Counted from the first letter of the stretch, positions 38,367 through 47,403 are shown. The stretch: 62,348 bases of DNA from Thermoplasmatota archaeon (GCA_018334755.1 JAGXLI010000004.1:1-62348); one strand, 5' to 3'. Numbers and translations: made by a program. Notes: generated by a model not told the origin, from the letters alone.

Positions 38367-40157
38367 ATGAATAAGTCATCTGGAAAAGATCGTAAAGATT
38401 CTATGTTACCAACGCTTTTGAGGTTGGGAGAGTATGCCCGCGATCACTGGCTGAAGATCGCAGGTGTGATGGTGGCGGTTTTTATCTCAACTGGATTAGG
38501 GTTAGTCCCACCGTGGTTGATCCGGTATGGTATAGACAATATGATAATGGAGGAGGATTTAGAGGGTCTTTGGATCATCGCAGTCGCCATGGTGGGTACA
38601 GCCTTACTTAAAGGCGTCTTCGATTTCATAAAGAGTTATGTCTCAGAATTCATAGCTCAGAGCATAATCCATGATATAAGAGTCAAGCTTTACGAACATC
38701 TGAACAAACTATCTTTTTCATTTTACGACGAATCTAGAACCGGAGACCTGATGGCCCGGATAACCACCGATACAGATACCCTCCACCGTTTTCTCAGCAG
38801 GGTTAGCTCTTTCGTCTCTGAGAACATATTGACAATCGTCGGCATCATGATAATCATGTTGTTCTGGGATTACCGGCTAGGCCTTCTTTACATAATGATC
38901 CTTCCTCTGATGATCTTCGGGATGTACATGTACTCGTCCCGGGTCAGACCCATGTTTAGAAAGGTGAGGAAAAGGTTTGCCAAACTGACAGAGATGGTCC
39001 AGGAGAATTTCGTCGGCATGGAAGTCATCAAACTTTTTGGAAGAGAAGAACGGCAGAAAAAGAGATTTGATAAACAGAACCAAGAATACGTTGATATCAA
39101 TATAAAGGCCTCCAAAGTTTCAGCTCGTTGGATGCCCTATGTTCATTTCTTGGTCGGGCTGAGCACGGCTCTAGTTGTCTGGTACGGTGGTAGATTGGTC
39201 ATCGAAGGAAGGATCTCCTTGGGGATGATGGCAGGATTTCTCAGCTATATCGCGATGCTGACCCGCCCGGTGAGACAGACAGGTATGATGATCAATCTGA
39301 GCAGTCAAGCCGCCGCGGCAACTGAAAGAATCTTTGACGTTCTTGACATGTCTCCAGAAGTTAAAGATTCCCCAGATGCTCAAGAGATACCGCTAGTGGA
39401 AGGAAAAGTGGAATATAGAGATGTGAGCTTTTCGTACGAGCAGGGAAAAAAGGTATTGAAAGATATCAACATAGAAGTAGACCCCGGAGAGACCGTTGCT
39501 GTAGTTGGTCCTACAGGATCGGGAAAAAGCACTTTGTTGCATCTTCTGCCTAGATTTTACGACGCTGACGAGGGAAAGATATTGATCGACGGCCACGATA
39601 TAAAGCACGTTACGATAGACAGTCTACGAAGACAGGTGGGTATAGTCCTGCAGCACACATTCCTTTTTGGAGCGTCTATCAGAGAGAACATCTCATACGG
39701 CAGGCCTGATGCATCCATGGAGGAGATAATCCGTTGCGCCAAGATCGCTCAGATCCACGATTTTATCGAATCCCTACCGCTGGGTTATGAAACTCCGATC
39801 GGGGAGAGGGGTGTAGACCTTTCGGGTGGACAGAAGCAGAGACTTGCCATGGCTCGTGTTTTACTGACAGACCCCGCCCTCCTGATACTCGATGAACCGA
39901 CCTCGAGTGTTGATGTTGAAACCGAAGACAGGATGGAGGAAGCCATGAAAAGTGTGATCGAAGATAGGACTACATTTGTTATCGCTCACAGATTGTGGAC
40001 CGTGCAGAATGCGGACAAGATATTGCTACTGAAAGATGGAGAGATAGTCGAAAGGGGAGATCATGATGAACTTCTAGAAGAGAAAGATGGTTTCTACAGG
40101 AAGATCTACAGTCAAGTTTTGAAAAGGGAAGATGAGGATAGGGGTGATGCCACATGA
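38367..40157 (+). CDS. ABC exporter, fused membrane-ATPase half-transporter (first of pair)
   Basis: 596 residues. Six spans in the first 320 residues (type IV exporter fold, MsbA/BmrA-like), then an ATPase domain with Walker A 'GPTGSGKSTLLH' (about 380), signature 'LSGGQKQRLAMARV', Walker B 'LLILDEPTSS' with the catalytic Glu, and H-loop 'VIAHRL'. Substrate (lipid, drug or peptide) cannot be deduced. It overlaps the next half-transporter by four bases (ATGA), so the two almost certainly form a heterodimer. Confidence 0.9.
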   Translation: MNKSSGKDRKDSMLPTLLRLGEYARDHWLKIAGVMVAVFISTGLGLVPPWLIRYGIDNMIMEEDLEGLWIIAVAMVGTALLKGVFDFIKSYVSEFIAQSIIHDIRVKLYEHLNKLSFSFYDESRTGDLMARITTDTDTLHRFLSRVSSFVSENILTIVGIMIIMLFWDYRLGLLYIMILPLMIFGMYMYSSRVRPMFRKVRKRFAKLTEMVQENFVGMEVIKLFGREERQKKRFDKQNQEYVDINIKASKVSARWMPYVHFLVGLSTALVVWYGGRLVIEGRISLGMMAGFLSYIAMLTRPVRQTGMMINLSSQAAAATERIFDVLDMSPEVKDSPDAQEIPLVEGKVEYRDVSFSYEQGKKVLKDINIEVDPGETVAVVGPTGSGKSTLLHLLPRFYDADEGKILIDGHDIKHVTIDSLRRQVGIVLQHTFLFGASIRENISYGRPDASMEEIIRCAKIAQIHDFIESLPLGYETPIGERGVDLSGGQKQRLAMARVLLTDPALLILDEPTSSVDVETEDRMEEAMKSVIEDRTTFVIAHRLWTVQNADKILLLKDGEIVERGDHDELLEEKDGFYRKIYSQVLKREDEDRGDAT

Positions 40158-41938
40158 GAGGGGGATTCGGCCGAAGGATCCGGTCCGATAGCGAAGAAGA
40201 TTTCTCTTTGAAACAGCTGGATAAAAGAGCTTTAAAATTCATGTTTAAGTACCTGAAGCGGTACAAACTCAAGCTATTTATTGCGATATTATCCATGGCG
40301 ATGATGACCCTAGCGAGTCTTGCCGGGCCGTTCCTGATAAAGATAGCGATAGACGAGTATATCATGACAGGAAATCTGCAGGGCCTAACATTGATATTTT
40401 TCATGATGGTCGGGGCATATGGAGCTTACTGGTTTTTCTCGTACTTCCAAACTTACCTTTCTAACTGGATTGGTCACACCGTCGTAGGAGATATCCGAGA
40501 GGACCTGTACGATCACCTCCAGGGTTTACCGATCGAGTTTTACAACGAACGAGAAACTGGCGACGTGATGGCCCGGGTCACTCACGACGTGAACGCCCTA
40601 TCGGACCTTGTTTCAACGGGATTCGTTCACCTGTTGAGTGACTTTTTTATAATGGTCGGCATCGTAGTGATCATGTTGCTCCTGAACGTCAGATTGGCTC
40701 TTGTGAGTTTCATAACCATACCGTTCATATTCTTCGTGGTCTACTATTTAGGTAAGAAGATGCGGATGGCTTATCGTGACGTCAGGGAAAGACTGGCCGA
40801 ATTGAATGCGGATGTAGAGCAGAATCTATCCGGGATAAGACTGGTTCAGGCGTTGAACAGAGAGAATATAAACACCGGAAAATTCAGCAAGTTGAGCTGG
40901 AAGAACCTGAAAGCAAATCTGAAAGCTGCCACTTACTTTTCTTTGTTGTTTCCCATCATGACTTTGAGTAAGGTCTTTGGTGAGGCGCTAGTATTAGGAT
41001 ATGGAGGTTGGGGCGTTGTTCACGGCACGGTAACTCTAGGTGTCCTGATAGCCTTCATGGATTATGTAAGGAGATTCTTTGGACCTCTTGCCGATATGAG
41101 TCAGGTGTACAATACTTATCAATCCGCAGGAGCTTCTTTAGACCGTATCTACGAATACATATCTGAAGAAAGTCCTATAAAGGAGCCAGAAGATCCAGAA
41201 GCTCCTGAGAAGATCGAAGGTGAGATAGAAGTTGATAACGTGAGTTTCGGTTATGAAAAAGAAAAAGTGATAGAAGAACTGAACTTGAAGATAGAAGCGG
41301 GAGAAACCTTTGCTCTAGTGGGACAAACTGGAGCGGGAAAGACCACAGTGGTTAACGTCCTGACAAGGCTCTATGACGTTGATGAGGGGTCTATAAAAAT
41401 AGATGGGATCGATCTGAGGAAATATCCTAAAAATCGGTTAAGGGATATCATCTCAGTTGTAACGCAGGATATATTTCTCTTTGATACCTCGATAAGGGAG
41501 AACATCCGTTTTGGAAGGCCTGAAGCAGATGATGAAGAAGTAGTGAAGGTAGCCAAAGATGTCAAAGCTCACGATTTTATCGAAGACCTACCACAAGGTT
41601 ACGAGACCAGAGTGGGTGAAAAGGGAGTTAAACTCTCTGGAGGTCAGAAGCAACTTGTGTCTTTTGCAAGGGCTATGCTCGCCGATCCAAAGATACTGAT
41701 ACTGGACGAAGCTACCTCGAGCGTGGATGCATATACGGAGATGCTTATTCAGGATGCGATGGAAAAGCTGCTCGAAGACCGGACAGTGCTGATGATAGCA
41801 CATAGGTTCGCGACCCTGGATAAGGCTGATAGGATAGGTGTGCTGAAAGATGGTGAACTGATAGATCTAGGGACCCATGAAGATCTTATAGAAAGGAATG
41901 ACACCTACAGGAGATTGTACGAAAAGCAGAGTGGATAA
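40154..41938 (+). CDS. ABC exporter, fused membrane-ATPase half-transporter (second of pair)
   Basis: 594 residues with the same order: six spans, Walker A 'GQTGAGKTTVVN' (about 390), signature 'LSGGQKQLVSFARAM', Walker B 'ILILDEATSS', H-loop 'MIAHRF'. Many heterodimeric exporters have one degenerate ATP site; here both Walker B Glu residues and both signatures are canonical. Start codon overlaps the partner's stop. Confidence 0.9.
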   Translation: MRGGFGRRIRSDSEEDFSLKQLDKRALKFMFKYLKRYKLKLFIAILSMAMMTLASLAGPFLIKIAIDEYIMTGNLQGLTLIFFMMVGAYGAYWFFSYFQTYLSNWIGHTVVGDIREDLYDHLQGLPIEFYNERETGDVMARVTHDVNALSDLVSTGFVHLLSDFFIMVGIVVIMLLLNVRLALVSFITIPFIFFVVYYLGKKMRMAYRDVRERLAELNADVEQNLSGIRLVQALNRENINTGKFSKLSWKNLKANLKAATYFSLLFPIMTLSKVFGEALVLGYGGWGVVHGTVTLGVLIAFMDYVRRFFGPLADMSQVYNTYQSAGASLDRIYEYISEESPIKEPEDPEAPEKIEGEIEVDNVSFGYEKEKVIEELNLKIEAGETFALVGQTGAGKTTVVNVLTRLYDVDEGSIKIDGIDLRKYPKNRLRDIISVVTQDIFLFDTSIRENIRFGRPEADDEEVVKVAKDVKAHDFIEDLPQGYETRVGEKGVKLSGGQKQLVSFARAMLADPKILILDEATSSVDAYTEMLIQDAMEKLLEDRTVLMIAHRFATLDKADRIGVLKDGELIDLGTHEDLIERNDTYRRLYEKQSG

Positions 41939-42017
41939 GCGGTTATCCTGTAGATGAAAAACTACATATAAAACCATAATACTTAAGTGGTATACTGCAA
42001 TATTGGAGTTGATACAT

Positions 42018-42311
42018 ATGAGTGTGGAAAAAATCACAGCAAATAAGGAAGAGATCGTAGAAAAAGCATGGCAGAACGATAAAAAGTTCATAGAGATGAC
42101 CGTTGATATAGTTTTGGAGTACTTGGAAGAAAATCCAGGAGGTTGTAACTCCGGGAAATTCTGTCCGGAAGCGTTAGTCGACCGCTGTGCAGGTATGCCT
42201 TTTGTGACGGAAGATAGAATAAAGATGGTCGCTGACATGATGTACAGGGAAGGCTATCTGGAAAGAGAGATTCCTGAAGGGACTGGAACGCCGCATTATT
42301 CTCTCAAATAA
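42018..42311 (+). CDS. Uncharacterised protein, probable winged helix, with Cys-rich centre
   Basis: 97 residues from ATG 42018 (a TTG at 42003 adds five). 'MTVDIVLEYLEENPGGCNSGKFCPEALVDRCAGMPFVTEDRIKMVADMMYREGYLERE' looks like a helix-turn-helix with a three-Cys loop (C48, C53, C61) that could bind metal or an Fe-S cluster, ending in a wing-like 'GTGTPHYSLK'. Not recognised as a named family. It precedes the ArsR-like regulator and an ABC-2 exporter by 35 bases. Confidence 0.5.
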   Translation: MSVEKITANKEEIVEKAWQNDKKFIEMTVDIVLEYLEENPGGCNSGKFCPEALVDRCAGMPFVTEDRIKMVADMMYREGYLEREIPEGTGTPHYSLK

Positions 42312-42346
42312 AACCTTTTATTTCCCATTATCAGGAGATAATCAAA

Positions 42347-42691
42347 ATGTGCTCACAGAATAATGGACGCTGCGACAAGCCAAAAGAAAGAGCCGAAAAA
42401 CGTATCAGTAAGCTTCAAGGTCTAGCCAAGGCGCTGCACTGTCCTACCAGGTGGGATATAATCGAAATCATAGGAACCGGCACGGCCAAAACCAAAGAGA
42501 TCAAGAAAGGAATGAAAGAGAAAGGCTATGATATCACTCAATCCGGTCTATATTATCACCTGTCGGAACTTCGAGAAGCGGGCATAATCGAAGTAGATAA
42601 ATTTCTAGAAGAGGGGCAAGGAGCACCTGAGAAGGTCTGGAAACTATCAAAGAAAAAGATAGAGATAGAGCTGGTGGTTGAGGAGGAATAG
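42347..42691 (+). CDS. ArsR-like winged-helix regulator
   Basis: 114 residues. 'GLAKALHCPTRWDIIEIIGTGTAKTKEIKKGMKEKGYDITQSGLYYHLSELREAGIIEV' is a winged helix of the ArsR/DUF7342-like group. Cys residues near the N-terminus (C2, C9, C32) may sense metal or redox state. Its end carries the AGGAGG ribosome site (42681-42686) of the ABC ATPase gene behind it, so it likely controls that exporter. Confidence 0.75.
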   Translation: MCSQNNGRCDKPKERAEKRISKLQGLAKALHCPTRWDIIEIIGTGTAKTKEIKKGMKEKGYDITQSGLYYHLSELREAGIIEVDKFLEEGQGAPEKVWKLSKKKIEIELVVEEE

Positions 42692-42695
42692 ATGG

Positions 42696-43619
42696 ATGAC
42701 GGTAGCTGTCGAGGCTAGTGACCTTAGTAAGACTTTCGGTGATGTTGAAGCGGTAAAAGACGTTAGTTTCAAGGTAGGAAAAGGAGAGTTCTTTGGCTTC
42801 TTAGGCCCCAATGGAGCGGGGAAGACCACCACCATAAGGATGCTCACCGGATTGATAACTCCGGATTCTGGAAAGGCATTGATAGATGGTATTGATCCCC
42901 AGAAAGATCCGATTCATGCAAAGATGAAAATGGGTATCATACCTGAGTTCGGCAATATCTATGTGGACTTGACTGCGAAGGAGAATCTGCATCTGGCAGG
43001 AAAATTCTACGGGATGTCGAAGAAGGAAAGGGAAAAAAGGGCCTCTGAACTATTACAGATATTGAAATTGAAGGGGCGGGAGAACGACGCAGTAAGAAAC
43101 TTTTCCAAGGGCATGAAACAGAGGGTCAATATAGGATGCGCTATAATACACGAACCGCCGGTTCTTTTCCTTGACGAACCCACCTCTGGTCTAGATGTGC
43201 AGAGTAAAAGGCTGGTTGTAGATATCGTAACTGAGATGAAAGAGAAAGGGAGCACAATATTTTTGACTACCCATAACATACAGGAGGCGAACGAACTCTG
43301 TGAACGTGTGGGTATCATCCATGAAGGAGATCTAGTCGCTATAGACAGTCCGGAAAGATTGAGGAATACATTCGATAAAACACAATCGATCGAGGTCTCT
43401 ATAGAAGGAGAATTCGACATCGATATGCTTCACAACGATCATGTCAATAAGATAGAAAGGTCAGGAGATAAATTGACGATCTTCACCGACCATCCAGATG
43501 TCACCGTTAAAAGACTAGTGAAACTGACGGATGAGGAGGACTTAAAGATATTATCTTTGAGAACCCAAGGTCCAAGCCTCGAGGAAGCTTTTGTCAGGTT
43601 AACAGGTGATAACGAATGA
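42696..43619 (+). CDS. ABC-2 type exporter ATPase
   Basis: About 307 residues from ATG 42696, chosen because AGGAGG lies nine bases upstream; a TTG at 42678 is the longest reading. Walker A 'GPNGAGKTTTIRML', signature 'FSKGMKQRVNIGCA', Walker B 'VLFLDEPTSGLD', H-loop 'LTTHNI', and a C-terminal extension of about 85 residues typical of daunorubicin-resistance/NatA-like subunits. Overlaps the permease gene by four bases. Confidence 0.9.
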   Translation: MTVAVEASDLSKTFGDVEAVKDVSFKVGKGEFFGFLGPNGAGKTTTIRMLTGLITPDSGKALIDGIDPQKDPIHAKMKMGIIPEFGNIYVDLTAKENLHLAGKFYGMSKKEREKRASELLQILKLKGRENDAVRNFSKGMKQRVNIGCAIIHEPPVLFLDEPTSGLDVQSKRLVVDIVTEMKEKGSTIFLTTHNIQEANELCERVGIIHEGDLVAIDSPERLRNTFDKTQSIEVSIEGEFDIDMLHNDHVNKIERSGDKLTIFTDHPDVTVKRLVKLTDEEDLKILSLRTQGPSLEEAFVRLTGDNE

Positions 43620-44362
43620 GATATTCAGAATTCTTAAGAGGTGTGATCACTACTGCTGAAAAAGACGTAAAGATTTACTACAAAAAGCCGCCGGTGATCA
43701 TATTCGGTCTTTTGTTTCCATTTCTGATGTTCCTAGCTTTCTATATAGGCAGGAAAGTGGAATTGAGTCTTTTCTTCCCGGGATTTTTGGCGATGACGCT
43801 GTTTTTCACTTCTTCCTCGGTAGGTCCGCTGGTGACACCGTGGGAGAGGCAGGCAGGTACATACGAAAGACTACTATCATATCCGGTCAACATCAAAGCG
43901 GTATTGATGGGAGATATACTTGCGGGTTCAGTCTTTGGTATAGCGATCTCAAGTGTTGTCCTCGTAGGTAGTTTATTTTTCATAAACATGCAGATCGTTA
44001 ATGTCGGTATGTTGTTAGCTTCGATATTAATGGGAGCCGTAGCTTTCTCATCGCTTGGAGTGCTTATCTCTGCACCAGCGACCACTTCGCCTTCATCGAT
44101 AATGATGCTCTCCAGCCTGATCAGATTTCCACTGATATTCATAAGCGGTATTTTCATTCCGCTCTCGCAGATGAAAGGCGTCATTAAATACATGTCTTAC
44201 ATATCTCCCTTGACCTATCTTGTAGATTCATTCCATTCAGGAATCGGTGGAAAAAATGTTCTACCCACGGGTATCGGAATACTAGCACTATTGATCTTCA
44301 GTGGATTGTTCCTTTTACTAGCCATAAAGATACACAAAAGGAATATGGTGAAGGGACTCTGA
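43616..44362 (+). CDS. ABC-2 type permease
   Basis: 248 residues with six membrane spans. 'VTPWERQAGTYERLLSYPV' and 'PLSQMKGVIKYMSYISPLTYLVDSFHSGIGG' are ABC-2 permease signatures (NodJ/DrrB-like). Forms the exporter with the overlapping ATPase. Substrate unknown. Confidence 0.88.
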   Translation: MRYSEFLRGVITTAEKDVKIYYKKPPVIIFGLLFPFLMFLAFYIGRKVELSLFFPGFLAMTLFFTSSSVGPLVTPWERQAGTYERLLSYPVNIKAVLMGDILAGSVFGIAISSVVLVGSLFFINMQIVNVGMLLASILMGAVAFSSLGVLISAPATTSPSSIMMLSSLIRFPLIFISGIFIPLSQMKGVIKYMSYISPLTYLVDSFHSGIGGKNVLPTGIGILALLIFSGLFLLLAIKIHKRNMVKGL

Positions 44363-44372
44363 GGTGAAAGAT

Positions 44373-44654
44373 TTATCCAAAGTAGTTTCGGTACTCTGAG
44401 ATTATAGCATCTTTGTACTCTTTTTCCTTTTCAGGAGGTATATAATTATCTTCTTTGAAGCTCTCTATCAATTCGTCTTCGTCGACTTCATCGGGCGCTA
44501 TCTCTTTCTCTTCTAACTCCTCGAAGATCTTTTTCATGCCTCTGATCCCAACTGTCTTTCCATCGATATTTACGATAGTAACGTCACTTGAACCCGAACA
44601 GGCGCAACCTTTACGAGTTTTCTTCAGCCCAAAAGGAGTTTCTTTATCGCCCAT
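44373..44654 (-). CDS. Uncharacterised CxC protein at the end of the ars operon
   Basis: 93 residues. N-terminal 'TRKGCACSGSSDVTIVNIDGKTVGIRGMKKIFEELEEK' has a CxC pair near residues 17-19, then an acidic helical C-terminus with 'NYIPPEKEKEYKDAIISEYRNYF'. I do not recognise a named family. Its start abuts the stop of the phosphoesterase gene, making it the last of four genes arsR, acr3, phosphoesterase, this. Thiol-based metalloid or metal binding is a reasonable guess only. Confidence 0.65.
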   Translation of the reverse strand: MGDKETPFGLKKTRKGCACSGSSDVTIVNIDGKTVGIRGMKKIFEELEEKEIAPDEVDEDELIESFKEDNYIPPEKEKEYKDAIISEYRNYFG

Positions 44655-45329
44655 CTATACCACCTTACCTGCTCTCAAGATCCTAATGGCTCTTTCAGGG
44701 TAATCTTTTTCTCGCATCTTTTCAATAACCGTTTCGATATCGTATTTTAACCGTTCAAATGTGATCTCATCATCCTCTAACACTGCATATGCTGCTCTAG
44801 TGTCACCGTCTCTAGGTTGTCCTAAACTACCTGGATTGATGTATCTTTTGCCGTCGATTTCTCTATCCATGGGGATATGGGTATGCCCAAGAAGAACTAT
44901 ATCCTGATCTAAATCTTTGAATCCTTCAAACTCGTCCTCTGATGTATCCGGCTTTAGGTACTTGTAGAGATCATCTTTTGAAGCATGAGTCAAAAAATAC
45001 TTCTCCGTAGATTCAGTCATTGGTAGTTCACGAAGGTAATCTTTAGATTCCTCGGATATATCTTCAACTGTTATCTTCCTCACTTCCTGAGATAAGTCCT
45101 TTATCTCGTAGCCACAGCCGCAGTCTACACCGAACGCCGCGGCGTTATCGTGGTTCCCTCTAACTACAAGATCGGCCTTTTTCTTGATCAGCTCGACACA
45201 TTTTTGATTCGATGGACCGTAATCAACGATATCGCCCATACAGTATATCTTATCCCAATTTTCTTCTCTAAGAACTCCTTTCAACGCTTCGTAGTTCCCG
45301 TGTATATCAGATATAAGCAGTGTTTTCAT
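44655..45329 (-). CDS. YfcE-like metallophosphoesterase in the ars operon (copy A)
   Basis: 224 residues. All metallophosphoesterase motifs are present: 'ISDIHGNYEAL', 'MGDIVDYG', 'VRGNHDNA', 'LTHAS', 'LLGHTHIP'. A family insert 'VDCGCGYEIKDLSQEV' contains a CxC pair. It follows acr3 by 28 bases and abuts the CxC protein gene. Phosphoesterases are not standard ars-operon members. A diverged second copy is at 51873-52550. Confidence 0.88.
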   Translation of the reverse strand: MKTLLISDIHGNYEALKGVLREENWDKIYCMGDIVDYGPSNQKCVELIKKKADLVVRGNHDNAAAFGVDCGCGYEIKDLSQEVRKITVEDISEESKDYLRELPMTESTEKYFLTHASKDDLYKYLKPDTSEDEFEGFKDLDQDIVLLGHTHIPMDREIDGKRYINPGSLGQPRDGDTRAAYAVLEDDEITFERLKYDIETVIEKMREKDYPERAIRILRAGKVV

Positions 45330-45357
45330 CTTAGATACCTCTCAATAATGATCGCTT

Positions 45358-46392
45358 TCAGAAATACTTTCTGGTCCGTTTGGCTATAGCCACAAGAGTC
45401 AACATAACCGGTACTTCAACTAGGACTCCAACCACTGTCGCCAATACGGCCCCGGATGCCATCCCAAATACTGAAATAGCAACCGCTACAGCTAGCTCGA
45501 AGAAATTGCTGGCTCCGATCTCAGCAGCAGGGGCCGCAACATCATGGGGTATCCCCCAAAGATAGGCCATACCGTATGCTATGGAAAATATCGTGAAAGT
45601 GAAGATCGTCAGTGGGATCGCGATCAGCAATATGTGCTCCGGATTACTGACGATGATGTCCCCCTGGAATGAGAACAGGAGTATCAGTGTCAGTAGTAAC
45701 CCCGGGATGGTCAGATCTCCGACCTTTTCTAAAAAGACTTCGTTGTACCAATCTTCGCCTTTTTTATCTATCAGATAGACTCTAGAAAAGGATCCCACGA
45801 CCAAAGGAACACCAACGTAAAGTCCCACGGACATTATCAAAGTGTCGTAAGGAACAGTTATCCCTCCTATGCCCAAAAGGAACGTGACAAGAGGTACATA
45901 GGCGAATAGGAGTATGATATTATTAGTCGATACCTGAACTAAAGTGTAAGCGGGATCGCCGTCTGAAAGATAGCTCCATACGAATACCATGGCTGTGCAG
46001 GGAGCCGCCCCTAGCAAAACGGCCCCAGCGATATATTGATCTTGTAACTCAGTTGAAATAAAACCGCTGAATATCACCTTCATGAATAAATAGATCAATC
46101 CGTACATCACGAAGGGTTTTATCACCCAATTAGAGGTCCAGGTGACGAAGAGTCCTCTAGGTTTTTCTTTGACTCCTAGGATACTTTTGAAATCTATCTC
46201 TGCCATCGCAGGATATATCATGAACCAGATCAAGATGGCTATCGGGATGTTCACGTTCGCATATTCGAATTCGCCTAGAGTCTCAGGAACAAAAGAGATA
46301 TACCTACCTATAGCCACTCCGATGATGATACATGCTGCGACCCATACCGTTAGATACTTTTCGAAAAAACTTAATCCTTGCTCCTCTGCCAT
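45358..46392 (-). CDS. acr3: Arsenite efflux permease of the ACR3 family
   Basis: 344 residues from ATG 46392 (GTG 46401 is possible); GAGGTG upstream is a good ribosome site. Ten spans. Signatures 'GAAPCTAMVFVWSYLSDGDPAYTL' with the essential Cys and 'AAEIGASNFFELAVAVAISVFG' are diagnostic of ACR3 (ArsB-like) arsenite exporters in the BASS superfamily. It starts three bases after the arsR stop, so it is controlled by ArsR. Confidence 0.93.
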   Translation of the reverse strand: MAEEQGLSFFEKYLTVWVAACIIIGVAIGRYISFVPETLGEFEYANVNIPIAILIWFMIYPAMAEIDFKSILGVKEKPRGLFVTWTSNWVIKPFVMYGLIYLFMKVIFSGFISTELQDQYIAGAVLLGAAPCTAMVFVWSYLSDGDPAYTLVQVSTNNIILLFAYVPLVTFLLGIGGITVPYDTLIMSVGLYVGVPLVVGSFSRVYLIDKKGEDWYNEVFLEKVGDLTIPGLLLTLILLFSFQGDIIVSNPEHILLIAIPLTIFTFTIFSIAYGMAYLWGIPHDVAAPAAEIGASNFFELAVAVAISVFGMASGAVLATVVGVLVEVPVMLTLVAIAKRTRKYF

Positions 46393-46394
46393 AT

Positions 46395-46670
46395 TTAACA
46401 CCTCTCTTCCAATTTATCTCCCAACTCTTTTCCTTTCTCTAATATCTCGAGTATTTCGGACGCCGAAACCTTGTAGTAGATACGTTTTCCTTCTCGTCTT
46501 TTTTCGATGAGAGCGCAGTCTAACATATCTTTAAGATGATGACTCGTAAGAGACTGCTCGAGGTCTAAACATTCCGCGATCTCGTTAACACATTTTTCCT
46601 CCTCCCCTATGCAATAGAGTATCTTTCTGCGGTTGGTGTTGCTCAAACACTTGTATAAACGATCATTCAT
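46395..46670 (-). CDS. arsR: ArsR-family repressor
   Basis: 91 residues. Winged helix 'NTNRRKILYCIGEEEKCVNEIAECLDLEQSLTSHHLKDMLDCALIEKRREGKRIYYKV'. Cys residues at the start of the recognition region (C20, C27, C34) and at C51 could hold As(III). It heads the acr3 operon. Its start codon lies inside the 12-bp palindrome ATTCATATGAAT, a likely autoregulatory operator. Confidence 0.88.
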   Translation of the reverse strand: MNDRLYKCLSNTNRRKILYCIGEEEKCVNEIAECLDLEQSLTSHHLKDMLDCALIEKRREGKRIYYKVSASEILEILEKGKELGDKLEERC

Positions 46671-46694
46671 ATGAATAAATAATCATATATTATT
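46665..46694. promoter_or_regulatory. Candidate ArsR operator and promoter, divergent ars genes
   Basis: A perfect palindrome ATTCAT-ATGAAT (46665-46676) overlaps the arsR start codon. Immediately upstream lies AATAAT(46678-46683)/ATTATT(46689-46694), which covers the minus-strand TATA box. This is the expected place for a repressor to block both assembly of the transcription complex and early transcription. Confidence 0.55.
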
Positions 46695-46757
46695 AAAAAA
46701 TCTTTTGGTTCTTTTTTTCGTAAAGTATATTAGTTTTAAAATGCCTTTTTCATCTAA

Positions 46758-47093
46758 ATGCCACTAGAAATTGAGATCCCGGATGAAGTAGAACGAGACC
46801 TAGAACAAGGAGGGGGGATAGCAGAACTTCTGAAGAAGATAAAAGATGAGAAGATCGAGGAACAGAGCCAGATATATAAAGCTCTCTCCAACGAGGTCCG
46901 ATTGAAGATACTGACTCTTCTAGATGAACAGGAACTCTGTGTCTGTCTCTTGAAAGAGCTGTTGGATATCGCTGACTCGAAGTTATCTTACCATCTATCT
47001 ATTTTGAAAGACGTCGGAATGATAGAAGGAGAACGACAGGCCAATTTTGTGATCTATCGTATTACAGAAAAGGGCGAGAGATTTGCACTGTAA
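46758..47093 (+). CDS. ArsR-family repressor with CVC metal site
   Basis: 111 residues. After an extra N-terminal helix of about 35 residues, 'IYKALSNEVRLKILTLLDEQELCVCLLKELLDIADSKLSYHLSILKDVGMIEGE' has the ELCVC box of classical arsenic sensors, in which the Cys pair binds As(III)/Sb(III). Divergent from arsR-acr3 and convergent with the lipoate-ligase operon; its own target is not clear. TATA-like GTATATTA is near 46725. Confidence 0.88.
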   Translation: MPLEIEIPDEVERDLEQGGGIAELLKKIKDEKIEEQSQIYKALSNEVRLKILTLLDEQELCVCLLKELLDIADSKLSYHLSILKDVGMIEGERQANFVIYRITEKGERFAL

Positions 47094-47097
47094 CTTT

Positions 47098-47403
47098 TTA
47101 AAGATCTTCCTCTAACTCTATTTCTATTTTCTTGGATATTTTTTCTTTAGATGGGACTTCGTCCGATGCGACCTTATCACCGCTCACATAAGCGGAGGGG
47201 ACCTTTCTTTGTTTGCCGTCTGGATCGTTCTGATAGCCCTCGGTAGGTTCCACTCGCATCTGGGATCCTGCGTAGTATACATCCAATCTCAATCTATTCG
47301 GATATTTTTCAACGAAATCTTCCATCATATCGATCAATTTATTACATTTAGAAGTGGGAGGTGAGGCCACTAGAAGTTCGATCCTCAATTCATCATCAGT
47401 CAT
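47098..47403 (-). CDS. Thioredoxin-fold candidate protein, single Cys
   Basis: 101 residues. 'LRIELLVASPPTSKCNKLIDMMEDFVEKYPNRLRLDVYYAG' followed by 'VPSAYVSGDKVAS' has the strand-Cys-helix and cis-Pro order of thioredoxin-like folds, but only the second Cys of the motif remains (TSKC). It starts with ATGACTGA overlapping the stop of the lipoate-ligase gene by 8 bases and ends the four-gene operon. A redox or carrier role is inferred. Confidence 0.55.
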   Translation of the reverse strand: MTDDELRIELLVASPPTSKCNKLIDMMEDFVEKYPNRLRLDVYYAGSQMRVEPTEGYQNDPDGKQRKVPSAYVSGDKVASDEVPSKEKISKKIEIELEEDL

